Shown: positions 1 to 9,396 of the stretch, one piece after another
Layout: each line of letters starts with the position of its first letter
Numbering within the stretch: the first letter of the stretch is position 1
Assembly (NCBI RefSeq): GCF_026122795.1
Contig: NZ_JAIWQV010000002.1
Coordinates: 1 to 64,000 of the forward strand
Source of the DNA: Buchnera aphidicola (Chaitophorus viminalis)
Lineage (GTDB): Bacteria > Pseudomonadota > Gammaproteobacteria > Enterobacterales > Enterobacteriaceae
Direction: 5' to 3'
Length of the DNA: 64,000 bases
Program-made: the position numbers and the translations under genes
Notes under the pieces: generated by a model
Seen by the model: the letters and a program-made list of their open reading frames with translations, nothing else
What the model was told of the DNA's origin: nothing
Databases searched by the model: none

Positions 1-190
1 TTACTTGATTAATATAAGTTATATTATTTTATAGTGTTTTTTATTATTTTTAATATAAAAAATTTTATATACTTTATATAATTTTATTTTATTATATTAG
101 ATGAATAAATACATAAAAACTCAATCTGTTTTATATATTTTTTTTTTAGATATAATATAATAATTTATATAAATTAGGTTATTTTAAATT

Positions 191-1795
191 ATGAATTTTT
201 ATTTTCAAGAAAATAAGTACATAAAAAAAAAAATATTTATAGTAAATATTTTATTATATTTACGTAATAATACAAATATTTTACTTTTCATATTTTTTTT
301 AATTTTTTCTATTTTTTATTCTTTAATTTATTGGAATAAATCAATATATTATAAAATTATTTGTAAAAATTTATCTATAAGAAATAGTCAAATAATAATT
401 CAAAAATTAATAAATTTTAAAATTCCGTATAAATATTCTAAAATTTCAAAATCTTTATTAATTCCTGAAAAAAAAATACATTTGTATAATATTTATTTGA
501 AAAATATTAATTTAGAAAATAATTTTATAAAAAATAAATTATTTAATTTTAAGAAATTTCAAATTAACAGATTTTATAATAAAATCAATTCTCAAGATAT
601 ATTGAAAAAAAAGTTTTTAAAATATATTAATAATTTTAATTTTATGAAAAATATTTTTTGTCATATGAATTTTTATAAAAATTTTTTTACTTTAGATGCA
701 TGTAATAAATCTTTTGAATTAGTTTTTGTAAATTTTGATATACAACAGAATATCATTTCAGAAGATTTTTTAGATGCAACTATTTATTTATTGTCTAAAA
801 AAATTCCAAATTTTTTAAATACAGATTTTATTTTTTTAAATCGATTTGGAGATTCATTAAATTTAAAAAAAAATCATTTATATTTTCAATTAAATTATCA
901 AAATTTTTATAATATTAATTTAATTCAAAATAATAATAAAAGTAATATAGAAAATTTTTTATTTTATGTATTTAGAAAAAAAAATACATTAGATAAAATT
1001 ACGAAAAAAAATTATTTGAATAGATTTCATTATAAAAATAATTCTTATATATTATATAAAAAACATTTACTTAATTCTGAACATTATAATTTATTTCAGA
1101 ATAATAAATATATTATTAATAAACATTATAGTAATAATCATACACTTAAAGAGAATAAAAAAAATTATGGTACTATTATTTTTAGTAATTATGATCAGAG
1201 ATATGATATAAAGAAAAAATATCATATATTAAATTTTTTAAAACATGAAAAATATAATTTTGATTTTAATAAAAAAAATATATTAAATTCAATTAATTTA
1301 TATACAAGTAATCTTGAAGATTCTAATTTTAAGTTTGATTGTTCTTTTAAATCAAATTTTACTTTAGATATTGGAGAGATTACTAATTTTTCTAAATCTT
1401 TATTAATTTATAATGAACAAGAAGATAATGAAAATAGATATATTTTTTTAGTAAATAATGAATTTTTAAATATAAAAAATTTATTTAAAGAGTTTATAGA
1501 ATGTTCTTTATTAAAAGATGATTCTACAGAAATTGTAAATTGTAATTTTATTGAGCCAGAAATTCCTGTAATTCCATATATACCTATTACAAAAAACGAA
1601 TCATTTAACAGAATATTACATTTAGTTCCATGGTTTATATTATTTTTTTTTATAGTTTTATTAATAACTTCTTTTTTTTCTTTTAAAAAATTAACTAAAA
1701 AAATTCAAGATAGTAACATAAGTATTATGTGTAATACAAAAAATAACATTACAAATTCAAAAGATAATAATATTTCTAATGAAAATAAAACATAA
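191..1795 (+). CDS. fliF: Flagellar MS-ring protein FliF, divergent, C-terminally shortened
   Basis: Inner-membrane ring protein of the flagellar basal body, housing the type III export gate. 534 residues (E. coli about 552) with the family layout: a membrane helix near residues 30-48, a large periplasmic part, and a second helix near 480-498. Ring-building signatures survive in weak form, for example NFKIPYKYSK near the start of the periplasmic region and DIGEITNFSKSLLIYN near 395-410, which resembles the GDIERLSVAVVVNY segment of FliF. After the second helix only about 36 polar residues remain; the family normally has a much longer cytoplasmic tail ending in the FliG-binding motif, absent here. 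The neighbours fliO and fliP support the call. The middle is very N/K/I/F-rich and fast evolving. It could be a gene in decay, but the frame is intact. Confidence 0.85.
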   Translation: MNFYFQENKYIKKKIFIVNILLYLRNNTNILLFIFFLIFSIFYSLIYWNKSIYYKIICKNLSIRNSQIIIQKLINFKIPYKYSKISKSLLIPEKKIHLYNIYLKNINLENNFIKNKLFNFKKFQINRFYNKINSQDILKKKFLKYINNFNFMKNIFCHMNFYKNFFTLDACNKSFELVFVNFDIQQNIISEDFLDATIYLLSKKIPNFLNTDFIFLNRFGDSLNLKKNHLYFQLNYQNFYNINLIQNNNKSNIENFLFYVFRKKNTLDKITKKNYLNRFHYKNNSYILYKKHLLNSEHYNLFQNNKYIINKHYSNNHTLKENKKNYGTIIFSNYDQRYDIKKKYHILNFLKHEKYNFDFNKKNILNSINLYTSNLEDSNFKFDCSFKSNFTLDIGEITNFSKSLLIYNEQEDNENRYIFLVNNEFLNIKNLFKEFIECSLLKDDSTEIVNCNFIEPEIPVIPYIPITKNESFNRILHLVPWFILFFFIVLLITSFFSFKKLTKKIQDSNISIMCNTKNNITNSKDNNISNENKT

Positions 1796-2230
1796 AAACA
1801 TATAATTTTAAAAAAAAATATAATACAATTTTTATATAAAATAATTTTTTAATATATATAAAATATTATTTTTATTTAATTAAATAAATTTTACAATGAG
1901 CATAATTTTTTTTTAAATGAATATTTTTTAATTAGTTTAAGTATAAAAATTATTATTTTTATACAAAATTAATTTCATATATGAATTATTATAAATATAA
2001 TTTATTTATTTTTAATTATTTAAAATAAAATATTTTTAATATAATTGTATAATAAATTATAAATTAATATATAAAATATCAATTTATTACATAAAATAAA
2101 TTTTATTAAATAAAATAAATGGTTTTATTAAAAATAAAAAATATAATATTTTTTTAAAAAATGTATTATTGAATTTTCAATTTAATAACAAACAATCACA
2201 TTATTAATATACTACAAAACAGCATAAAAT
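1796..2230. other. AT-rich spacer where fliG-fliN would lie
   Basis: 435 bases with no ORF of coding character and no RNA-like G+C-rich island. In related genomes fliG, fliH, fliI, fliJ, fliK, fliM and fliN lie between fliF and fliO/fliP. I see no recognisable fossil of any of them, so the block has been deleted or eroded beyond recognition. Confidence 0.6.
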
Positions 2231-2551
2231 ATGAAAACATTATTGCAATCTATTAATTATTACTTTCCTTTAAACAACACAAATAATTGTTTATATTTGT
2301 ATTATTGTATTATTATTCTTGTAATAATATTTATTATAAATAGATGTATTTACTTTGCTAATTATAGAAATAATTCTTATATAAAAATTAAATCGAGTAT
2401 TTCAATTAGTCCGAATCAAAAAATTGTTTTTTTAGATCTCAAAAACGTTAGATTAGTGTTAGGTATCACTACAGATAAAATAGTTGTTTTACATCGTTAT
2501 GAAAACAAAAAATTTAGTTCAAAAAAAGAAATTAAAAGTAAAAAAATTTAG
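2231..2551 (+). CDS. fliO: Flagellar export protein FliO
   Basis: Small bitopic inner-membrane protein that helps FliP assemble into the flagellar export gate. 106 residues: a short N-terminal segment, one membrane helix near residues 22-41, then a soluble FliO domain with the conserved pattern IKIKSSISISPNQKIVFLD and VRLVLGITTDKIVVLH, which matches the family core (R-LVLGVT). It lies 71 bases upstream of fliP, the usual order. The C-terminus is a short lysine-rich tail. No clear Shine-Dalgarno precedes the ATG. The identification rests on the core motif plus position; it is easily missed by automatic annotation because of its length and divergence. Confidence 0.85.
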   Translation: MKTLLQSINYYFPLNNTNNCLYLYYCIIILVIIFIINRCIYFANYRNNSYIKIKSSISISPNQKIVFLDLKNVRLVLGITTDKIVVLHRYENKKFSSKKEIKSKKI

Positions 2552-2622
2552 ATACAATAAAAAAAATTTATGAAATTATTTTTTTTAAATTAATATTTTG
2601 AAAAAAAATTTGGAATAATATT

Positions 2623-3366
2623 ATGACATATTTGTTTTTTTTTATAATAATGTTTGTATTTTTTTCACCTAATGTTTATGCTTATAATTTATTCTCTGTA
2701 GAGAATTTTTTATCTCATACTTATCATTCTGTGAATACATCTTTATCTTCTCAAACATTATTTTTTCTTACTTTATTGGTTATTTTACCATTTGTTATAT
2801 TTACAATGACTTGTTTTACAAGAATTGTTGTTATTTTAGGGTTTTTAAAAAATTCTATAGGAATGCCATGTTCTCCTCCAAATCAAATTTTAATTAGTAT
2901 ATCTTTATTTTTAACTTTTTTTATCATGCAACCAGTTTTTCATAGAATTTATTCGAATTCATATATTCCTTTTATAAATAATCAAATTAATATTAAAACA
3001 GCTATAAATAAAGGATTAATGCCTTTAAAACAATTTATGTCGCATCAAACAAAACAATCAGATTTATTAATGTTTTCAAAATTAATGAATATTAAGTTAC
3101 GTGATCATAATATTAATCATGCTCCGATTAGAGTTCTTGTTCCTTCTTTTATGATCAGTGAATTAAAGTTTGCATTTAAAATAGGATTAACTATTTTTCT
3201 TCCTTTTTTAATTATTGATTTATTAGTTTCAAGTGTCTTAATGCTTTTAGGAATGATGATGATTCCACCTGCTACTATTTCTATACCATTAAAATTAATA
3301 ATTTTTATTTGCGCAAATGGATGGACGCTTCTTATTAGTTCTTTAGCATTTGGTTTTTATTCTTAA
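2623..3366 (+). CDS. fliP: Flagellar type III export gate protein FliP
   Basis: Core subunit of the export gate (FliP-FliQ-FliR) in the inner membrane. 247 residues, the same length as the E. coli protein. Residues 1-20 form a cleavable-type signal peptide ending VYA. Family motifs are intact: FTRIVVILGFLKN near 65-77, PPNQILI near 86-92, LTFFIMQPV near 96-104, and the C-terminal block PFLIIDLLVSSVLMLLGMMM followed by PPATISIPLK. It is far better conserved than fliF, which implies continued selection. fliQ and fliR, which normally follow, are not found downstream in this window. Confidence 0.96.
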   Translation: MTYLFFFIIMFVFFSPNVYAYNLFSVENFLSHTYHSVNTSLSSQTLFFLTLLVILPFVIFTMTCFTRIVVILGFLKNSIGMPCSPPNQILISISLFLTFFIMQPVFHRIYSNSYIPFINNQINIKTAINKGLMPLKQFMSHQTKQSDLLMFSKLMNIKLRDHNINHAPIRVLVPSFMISELKFAFKIGLTIFLPFLIIDLLVSSVLMLLGMMMIPPATISIPLKLIIFICANGWTLLISSLAFGFYS

Positions 3367-4150
3367 ATAAAATTAGTAGTTAGAAAAATTTTTTATATAA
3401 AAATTTCTATAAATTATTTAATTTATTAAAAAAAATTTTAATTTATTTTATATAATTTTTAATTTTTAAATGAAATTTTATTTATATTTTAAATATTGAT
3501 TTAATTTTTAAAATTAATAGAATTTTATAAAAAAATATATTTTTTTTATATCTAATTTAATTTAAAAAATATATTATATTTTCTTAGATATTTATTATAA
3601 GTTCTTTATAATTTAATTATAGTTTTTTAAATATTTGATTGTAAAAAATTTATTTTAAAAAACAATTTTTTATTTTTAATAGTTAATTTTTTTTAAATAA
3701 TATAAAAATTAAACTGTTTCACTATTAATATTATTTTGAAATTTTTATTTATTAAAATATTTTTAAGCAAAAATTTTTTTTAATTTTTTTTAATGTATAA
3801 AAACATTTTCATTTGATGAAATAGATGATATTTTATATTAATTAATATAAATTAATTTTATATATTTTAGAATAATTCTTATAAATAAAAATATTGATAT
3901 ATAATAAATTTTTTTATTTTATTTTTTTTAATTTTAATATATCATCTCATTTCTGAAATTTTTAAGATATAAATTTATAAATTATAAATTTTATAAGATT
4001 TTGAGTTTTTATAATTTCAAAAAAAAAAAAAAAAAAAAAAAATGAAAATTTTTAGAAAATATTTTTTAAAATAGTATAAAAATATAAAATTTTTATACTA
4101 ATTTTAATTTTTAAAAAGATACTTAAATTAGAAAATATAAAAAAATATAT
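3367..4150. other. 784-base AT-rich spacer (expected site of fliQ/fliR)
   Basis: No coding sequence supported on either strand. fliQ and fliR normally follow fliP, so this is probably their eroded remains, but I cannot align any part to them. An imperfect AT hairpin right after fliP (about 3382-3409) could end the fli transcript. The gap also holds an inverted repeat (3818-3831 with 3939-3953, one-base bulge) and a 24-base A run. Confidence 0.6.
4019..4042. repeat. Poly-A tract of 24 bases
   Basis: Uninterrupted run of 24 A in the spacer between fliP and rpmG, about 110 bases from the end of rpmG. Non-coding; probably a replication-slippage product, and its true length is uncertain. Confidence 0.9.
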
Positions 4151-4318
4151 TTATCTTAATTTAAATTCTGTATAAAACGCTCTTTTACGTGCAATTGGAT
4201 CATATTTTATTATTTTTAATTTTTGTGTGGTATTTCTTTTATTTTTTGTTGTTGTATAATAATGTCCAGTTTTTAGAGAAGAAATTAATTTAATTTTAAT
4301 TCTAGAACTTCTAGCCAT
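4151..4318 (-). CDS. rpmG: 50S ribosomal protein L33
   Basis: 55-residue protein starting [14 protein letters not shown], followed by [13 protein letters not shown], the L33 signature, and ending [18 protein letters not shown]. Structural protein of the large ribosomal subunit near the E site. Length equals E. coli L33. It lies 9 bases downstream of rpmB on the same strand, the classic rpmB-rpmG pair. I read it directly from the reverse strand; the ATG complement is at 4316-4318 and the TAA complement at 4151-4153. The zinc-binding cysteines of some L33 paralogues are absent, as in enterobacteria. Confidence 0.96.
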   Translation of the reverse strand: MARSSRIKIKLISSLKTGHYYTTTKNKRNTTQKLKIIKYDPIARKRAFYTEFKLR

Positions 4319-4327
4319 TTTTTTTTC

Positions 4328-4552
4328 CTATTTTTTATTTATTTTTTTTAAAAAATATTCTATACTTTTTTTATTAATTAATCTAATTGCTTGAGTAGAT
4401 ACTTTTAGTTTAATAAATCTTTTTTCAGATTTAATCCAAAATTTATGATTTTTTAAATTAATATTAAATTTTCTTTTAGTAGTATTTAAAGAATATGATT
4501 TTCTATGACCAAAAATAGCTTTTTTTTTAGTAATTTGACAAATTTTAGACAT
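4328..4552 (-). CDS. rpmB: 50S ribosomal protein L28
   Basis: Large-subunit ribosomal protein L28, 74 residues (E. coli 78). Begins MSKICQITKKKAIFGH, the conserved N-terminus with the GH(R/N)-S block, then RKFNINLKNHKFWI and a C-terminal VSTQAIRLINKKSIE. An AGGTA-type ribosome binding site precedes the ATG by about 10 bases. First gene of the rpmB-rpmG pair. L28 is needed for late 50S assembly. Confidence 0.97.
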   Translation of the reverse strand: MSKICQITKKKAIFGHRKSYSLNTTKRKFNINLKNHKFWIKSEKRFIKLKVSTQAIRLINKKSIEYFLKKINKK

Positions 4553-4633
4553 TTTAAATTTTTACCTATTTATAATAATTTAGCGTTAAAATTTTTATTT
4601 TTTTTTAAATAGAAATATATTTATAATATTTTG

Positions 4634-5170
4634 TTATATTTTATTTTTTTTATATCTTTTTATAGATTTTAAAATTTCTTTATATGTATAATTTTTGTCT
4701 TTCCATCCTAATATTTTTGTCCATTTATTATTTTCTAATTTTTTGTAATATTTAAAAAAATGTTCTATTTGATTTAATGTCTTTGGAGATACATCAGAAA
4801 TATTTTTAATATTATTATATTGAGTACATATTTTTTTTATTGGTATACATATTATTTTATAATCTTTTCCAGATTCATCTTCCATATTTAATGTTCCTAT
4901 AGGTTTACATAAAATAATTGAATACGGAAGAAGTGGATAAGGTGTAATTACTAAAGCATCTAAAGGATCTCCATCTAACGATAATGTTTTATTAATAAAA
5001 CCGTAATTACAAGGATAAAACATAGCTGTAGGAATAATTCTATCTACCGTTAATAATTGATTAGTTTTATCAATTTCATATTTTATTGGAGTAGAAGATG
5101 CTGATATTTCAATAATAACATACACTTCTTTTGGTATTTTTGTTCCAGTTTTTATTTTTTTTAGATTCAT
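4634..5170 (-). CDS. ppa: Inorganic pyrophosphatase
   Basis: Cytoplasmic family I pyrophosphatase: hydrolyses pyrophosphate to two phosphates, pulling tRNA charging, nucleic acid synthesis and histidine synthesis forward. 178 residues (E. coli 176). Catalytic and metal-binding blocks are intact: the substrate-binding KYEIDK near residue 30, YPCNYGFI near 52-59, and the metal site SLDGDPLDALVITP near 64-77, followed by EDESGKDYKIICIP. Transcribed on the minus strand upstream of rpmB with an 81-base gap, and divergent from pmbA. No obvious Shine-Dalgarno. Confidence 0.97.
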   Translation of the reverse strand: MNLKKIKTGTKIPKEVYVIIEISASSTPIKYEIDKTNQLLTVDRIIPTAMFYPCNYGFINKTLSLDGDPLDALVITPYPLLPYSIILCKPIGTLNMEDESGKDYKIICIPIKKICTQYNNIKNISDVSPKTLNQIEHFFKYYKKLENNKWTKILGWKDKNYTYKEILKSIKRYKKNKI

Positions 5171-5331
5171 TTTTTTTTTATTATTAAATAATTGATAATT
5201 TTTTAAGAATTTTATATATCATATGTTATGCATATTATTATAGCAATATTTAGAATTTGAATAAAAATATACTTTTATTAAAATATTTTCATATATAGGA
5301 ATTTTTAAAATAAATTACAAGAGAGGTATAA

Positions 5332-6681
5332 ATGTATGTTATCAAAGATATTTTAAATGAAGAAAAGTTTTTAAAAAATATAATTTCTAAATCTTTATTA
5401 ATAGCTCAAAATAAAGTAGATGAAGCGTTTATATTTATTAGAAAAACTTATGATATGAATTCAGTTATAAGAAATGGAAGTAAAGAATATATAGAATTTC
5501 ATGAAGATTGTTCTTTTTCAATTACAGTATATTCTAATTATCATAAGGGATATGCTTCATCTACAGATTTAAATATACAATCTATTAAAAATACTATTAC
5601 TGCAGCAATTGAAATTTCTAAATATACATCTAAAGATATTTATTCTACACTTCCTAGTATAAATTTAAAAAAATATAAAGTTTTAGATTTAGATTTATTT
5701 CATTTATCTAATTTAAATTTAAAAGAAAGTTTAAAAATGGCATATTTAACAGAAAAATACACTTTAGATTTTGACAAAAGAATTGTAAATTCTGAAGGTG
5801 GATGTTTTTCTAGTGGATATACAATTATTGCTTTTGGAAATACAAAAGGTCTTATTCAAACATATAAATTCAGTCAATATTCTTTATCTATTTGTGTTGT
5901 TGCAGAAAATAATAAATTCAATACACAAGAAAGAGATTATTATTATTCTATTTCAAGAAAATTAGATGATTTAGAATCTCCTCGATCTATAAGTAAAAAA
6001 TGTGCAAAAAAAGTTTTGTTAAAATTAAATTCAAAAAAAATTATTACTCAACGTTGTTCTATCATTTTAACTTCTGATGTTGCTGCAAGTTTATTTAATC
6101 ATTTTGCAAAATCTATTTTTGGATATCAAGTTTATAATAAATCTACTTTTTTATTAGATAGTTTAGGAAAGTTAATTTTTCCAAAATGGTTAAGTATTTT
6201 TGAAAATCCTCATATTAAAAAAGGGATTGCTTCATCTCCATTTGATAATGAAGGAACTTTAACTAAACCTCGTTTTATTGTAAAAAATGGAGTTTTACAA
6301 ACATGGTTATTAGATTCTTATTCATCTAAAAAATTAAATTTAAAGAATACAGGTCATTTAGGAGGAATTTATAACTGGATTTTTATACAAAAAAATAATA
6401 TTTCTTTTCAGGATTTATTATATCAAATGAATACAGGTTTAGTAATAACAGATTTAATGGGACATGGAGTAAATATTGTTAATGGAGATTATTCTAGAGG
6501 TGCTTCAGGATATTTTATAGAAAATGGATTGTTTAAATATTCTGTTAAAGAAATTACCATTTCTGGAAATTTAAAAAATATATATAAAAAAATTATTGCT
6601 ATGAGTAATGATTATGATATTAGAAAAAATATACAATGTGGATCAATTTTTATTTCTAAAATGATTATTTCTGGAAAATAA
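5332..6681 (+). CDS. pmbA: Metalloprotease subunit PmbA/TldE
   Basis: TldE-type partner of the TldD/TldE cytoplasmic peptidase, which in E. coli removes the leader from microcin B17 and degrades the antitoxin CcdA; in an endosymbiont its likely role is general peptide turnover (inference). 449 residues (E. coli 450). Conserved blocks include SVIRNGSKEYIEFHE near 43-57, SSPFDNEGTLTKPRFIVKNG near 300-319, and the C-terminal VNGDYSRGASGYFIENG near 383-399. A strong GAGAGG site lies 7 bases before the ATG. The partner tldD is not in this window. Confidence 0.95.
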   Translation: MYVIKDILNEEKFLKNIISKSLLIAQNKVDEAFIFIRKTYDMNSVIRNGSKEYIEFHEDCSFSITVYSNYHKGYASSTDLNIQSIKNTITAAIEISKYTSKDIYSTLPSINLKKYKVLDLDLFHLSNLNLKESLKMAYLTEKYTLDFDKRIVNSEGGCFSSGYTIIAFGNTKGLIQTYKFSQYSLSICVVAENNKFNTQERDYYYSISRKLDDLESPRSISKKCAKKVLLKLNSKKIITQRCSIILTSDVAASLFNHFAKSIFGYQVYNKSTFLLDSLGKLIFPKWLSIFENPHIKKGIASSPFDNEGTLTKPRFIVKNGVLQTWLLDSYSSKKLNLKNTGHLGGIYNWIFIQKNNISFQDLLYQMNTGLVITDLMGHGVNIVNGDYSRGASGYFIENGLFKYSVKEITISGNLKNIYKKIIAMSNDYDIRKNIQCGSIFISKMIISGK

Positions 6682-6736
6682 ATAACAATATATTTTACCA
6701 AAATAGATTTATTGAAATTATTTTATTTAGTATTAT

Positions 6737-7116
6737 GAAGTTGACCTATAAGCCGGATTCTGTATTAGACAATCATTAATCTTGACTAAAAATCACTTTT
6801 TAGTTCTATCGGCTTACCCAGGTTTATAAAGTATGGACCATACGTAAATCACCTATATTTAGCCTTTCTCCAAGCGGAGTTTACCTAATGTCTATATATT
6901 GTTACCAATACATACGGTGTGCTTTTACCACACCTTTTCACCCTTACCTAAAAAATATTTTATAGGCGGTTATTTTCTGTGGCACTATTCGTAGATTTTC
7001 ATCTCCCAGATGTTATCTGGCGCTTTGTCCTAATGGAGCCCGGACTTTCCTCTCTCATTATATAATTATAATTAAATATATAAAAAATTTTTAAGAGCGA
7101 TTGTCTGGTCAACTTC
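6737..7116 (-). ncRNA. rnpB: RNase P RNA (M1 RNA)
   Basis: Catalytic RNA of RNase P, which trims tRNA 5' ends. This G+C-rich island reads on the minus strand from GAAGTTGACCAGACAATCGC to a 3' end AGAATCCGGCTTATAGGTC that pairs with the 5' end (GAAGTTGACC with GGTCAACTTC). The universal core GGAAAGTCCGGGCTCC is present (complement of about 7035-7052), as are GTAAGGGTGAAAAGGTG and the GGTAAACTCC motif. About 380 nt, close to the 377 nt of E. coli. Located between pmbA and rsmI. Confidence 0.95.
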
Positions 7117-7148
7117 AATATAAATTTTATAATATTTTTTTAAATATG

Positions 7149-8000
7149 TCATTTTTTTGTTTTATTAACAAGATATTTATATATATATTGTTTTTTTATA
7201 TTATACATTTTAGAAATTATTACAGAAATTTTATTTTTCGGTAAAAATTTTTTTAAGATAGATAATATATATTTAACTTTTTTTGAGATAATTTTTTTTT
7301 CTAAATTTTTATAACCTGATAAAATTAAAACTATTTCACCTTTACAGATTAATTTATTATTTTTATACTTATAAAGTATATTTTCAGCTGTATCAAATAT
7401 AATTGATTCCCAAGATTTAGTTAATTCTTTAGCTAATGTGATTTTTCTTTTTTTTCCTAATATTTCTACTATATTTTGTAAACTATTTATAATTCTATGT
7501 GGTGTTTCATAAAAAATTATAGTTCTTGGTTCATATTTTAATAAATTTAGTATTTTTTTTCTTTTTATTTCTTTTGATGGTAAAAATCCTTCAAAACAAA
7601 ATTTATTTGAAGGAATTCCAGATGCGCTTAAAGCAGTAATAGCTGAACATGCTCCAGGTAATGGAATAACTTTTATTTTTTTTTGATGACATTCTCTAAT
7701 TAAACAAAATCCTGGATCATTAATAGTTGGAGTTCCAGCATCTGAAACTAATGCGATATTTTTTTTTTTTTCGATTTTATTAAATATTTTTTGAATTTTG
7801 TTAAATTCGTTATGTTGATTAAAAGATATAATTGGTTTACTAATATTAAATTTATTTAAAATTTTTTTTATTTTTTTATAATTTTCAGCTGCAATGTAAT
7901 CAATTTTTTTTAAAACTTGAATTGATCTATATGTTATATCATATATATTTCCTATAGGAGTAGGTATAATAAAAATTTTTCCATATTTTTTTTTTTTCAT
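7149..8000 (-). CDS. rsmI: 16S rRNA 2'-O-ribose C1402 methyltransferase
   Basis: SAM-dependent tetrapyrrole-methylase-fold enzyme that methylates the ribose of C1402 in the 16S decoding centre. 283 residues (E. coli 286). Family motifs: IPTPIGNIYDITYRSI near 12-27, AENYKK near 38, LVSDAGTPTINDPG near 82-95, PLPGACSAITALSASG near 112-127 and FYETPHRI near 161. The Buchnera protein keeps the whole catalytic domain and the C-terminal helices. Its start lies 88 bases from the fabB start on the opposite strand, so the two probably share a divergent promoter region. Confidence 0.95.
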   Translation of the reverse strand: MKKKKYGKIFIIPTPIGNIYDITYRSIQVLKKIDYIAAENYKKIKKILNKFNISKPIISFNQHNEFNKIQKIFNKIEKKKNIALVSDAGTPTINDPGFCLIRECHQKKIKVIPLPGACSAITALSASGIPSNKFCFEGFLPSKEIKRKKILNLLKYEPRTIIFYETPHRIINSLQNIVEILGKKRKITLAKELTKSWESIIFDTAENILYKYKNNKLICKGEIVLILSGYKNLEKKIISKKVKYILSILKKFLPKNKISVIISKMYNIKKQYIYKYLVNKTKK

Positions 8001-8088
8001 TTTTTTTTTTTATTAACATTTTTTAAAAATTATATCATATCTGTTTATATTATTAATGTTATTTTATAATGAAAGATATAAGGTTTTT

Positions 8089-9327
8089 ATGAAGAGAGTA
8101 GTTATAACTGGAATAGGATTAATATCTAGTATAGGAAATAATAAATTTGAAGTGTTAAAATCTTTAAAAAATGGATTTTCTGGAATTTTTTTTTCGAATG
8201 AAATGAAAGAATTAGGTATGAAAAGTAATGTTTGGGGTAAAATTTTTTTAAATTTTAATACAAAAAATTCAAATAAATTTTTAAAATATATGAATACAGA
8301 AACTTTGTTTTCTTATTTAGCTATGAAAGATGCTATTAAAGATTCTTTTTTAAAGAAATCTGAATATCAAAGAAATACTAAAGTAGGCATAATAATTGGT
8401 AGTGGATTTTGTTCTTCTAGAAATTATTTATTAAATTTAAAAAACAAATTACATATTAAGAATGTTTGTAATAATTTAGATCATGTTAATATATATACTA
8501 TATTTAAAATTATGAATTCTAGTATTTCAGCGTGTTTATCTACTTTTTTTAATATTTATGGAATTAGTTATTCTATTAGTTCAGCTTGTGCAACTTCTTC
8601 TAATTGTATTGGTCATGCTTATGAATTAATTAAATCTGGAAAGCAGGATATTATGTTTGCAGGAGGTGCGGAAGCTTTAACTTTAGAAACAGCTTCATAT
8701 TTTGATAAAATTAATGTTTTATCTAAAAATTTTAATGATAATCCTAAAATATCATCTAGAGTTTATGATATAAATCGTGATGGATTTGTGATATCAGAGG
8801 GTAGCGGTATAATAGTTCTTGAAGAATTGAATTCAGCTTTATTAAGAAATGCACATATATATGGAGAAATTATATCATATAGTTCAAATTCTAATGGATA
8901 TAGTTTATTTATGCCATCACAAAAAGGTATAGAAAGATGTATAAAATCTTCTATAAAAAAAATAAAAAAACAAACTATAGAATGTATTAATGTTCATGCT
9001 ACTTCAACAAAAATTGGAGATATTAAGGAAATTAATGCAATAAAAAAAGTTTTTAAAAATCAATTTATTCCATATATTTCTTCTACTAAATCAATGACAG
9101 GGCATTCTTTAGGCGCTTCAGGAGTACATGAAATAATTTTTCTGTTATTAATGTTAGAAAACAATTTTATAGCTCCAAGTATTAATATTAAAAATTTAGA
9201 TCCAGAAATTAAAGATATTAAAATTATTACTTGTTATACAAAAATAAAATTAAATATTGTGATGTCTAATAGTTTTGGTTTTGGTGGAGTTAACACAGTC
9301 ATAATATTTAAAAAATTTTATAAATAA
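8089..9327 (+). CDS. fabB: 3-oxoacyl-ACP synthase I (FabB)
   Basis: Condensing enzyme of fatty acid elongation; extends acyl-ACP with malonyl-ACP and in E. coli is needed for unsaturated fatty acids. 412 residues from this start (E. coli 406). Catalytic Cys lies in SSACATSSNC, the two His in VHATSTKIGD and SMTGHSLGASG, and the C-terminal NSFGFGGVN is intact. I chose the ATG at 8089 rather than the in-frame ATG at 8056 because MKRVVITGIGLIS is the family N-terminus and an AAGG site sits just before it. Confidence 0.95.
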   Translation: MKRVVITGIGLISSIGNNKFEVLKSLKNGFSGIFFSNEMKELGMKSNVWGKIFLNFNTKNSNKFLKYMNTETLFSYLAMKDAIKDSFLKKSEYQRNTKVGIIIGSGFCSSRNYLLNLKNKLHIKNVCNNLDHVNIYTIFKIMNSSISACLSTFFNIYGISYSISSACATSSNCIGHAYELIKSGKQDIMFAGGAEALTLETASYFDKINVLSKNFNDNPKISSRVYDINRDGFVISEGSGIIVLEELNSALLRNAHIYGEIISYSSNSNGYSLFMPSQKGIERCIKSSIKKIKKQTIECINVHATSTKIGDIKEINAIKKVFKNQFIPYISSTKSMTGHSLGASGVHEIIFLLLMLENNFIAPSINIKNLDPEIKDIKIITCYTKIKLNIVMSNSFGFGGVNTVIIFKKFYK

Positions 9328-9396
9328 AAATTTTTATAACAAACTTATTTAAATAAACAGATAAATAAATTTTATTAATTAATGTATGGTAATTAT

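Noticed and set aside
8056-8088. Upstream ATG as the fabB start
   Set aside because: It adds 11 residues not found in the family and has no ribosome-binding site, whereas the ATG at 8089 has both.
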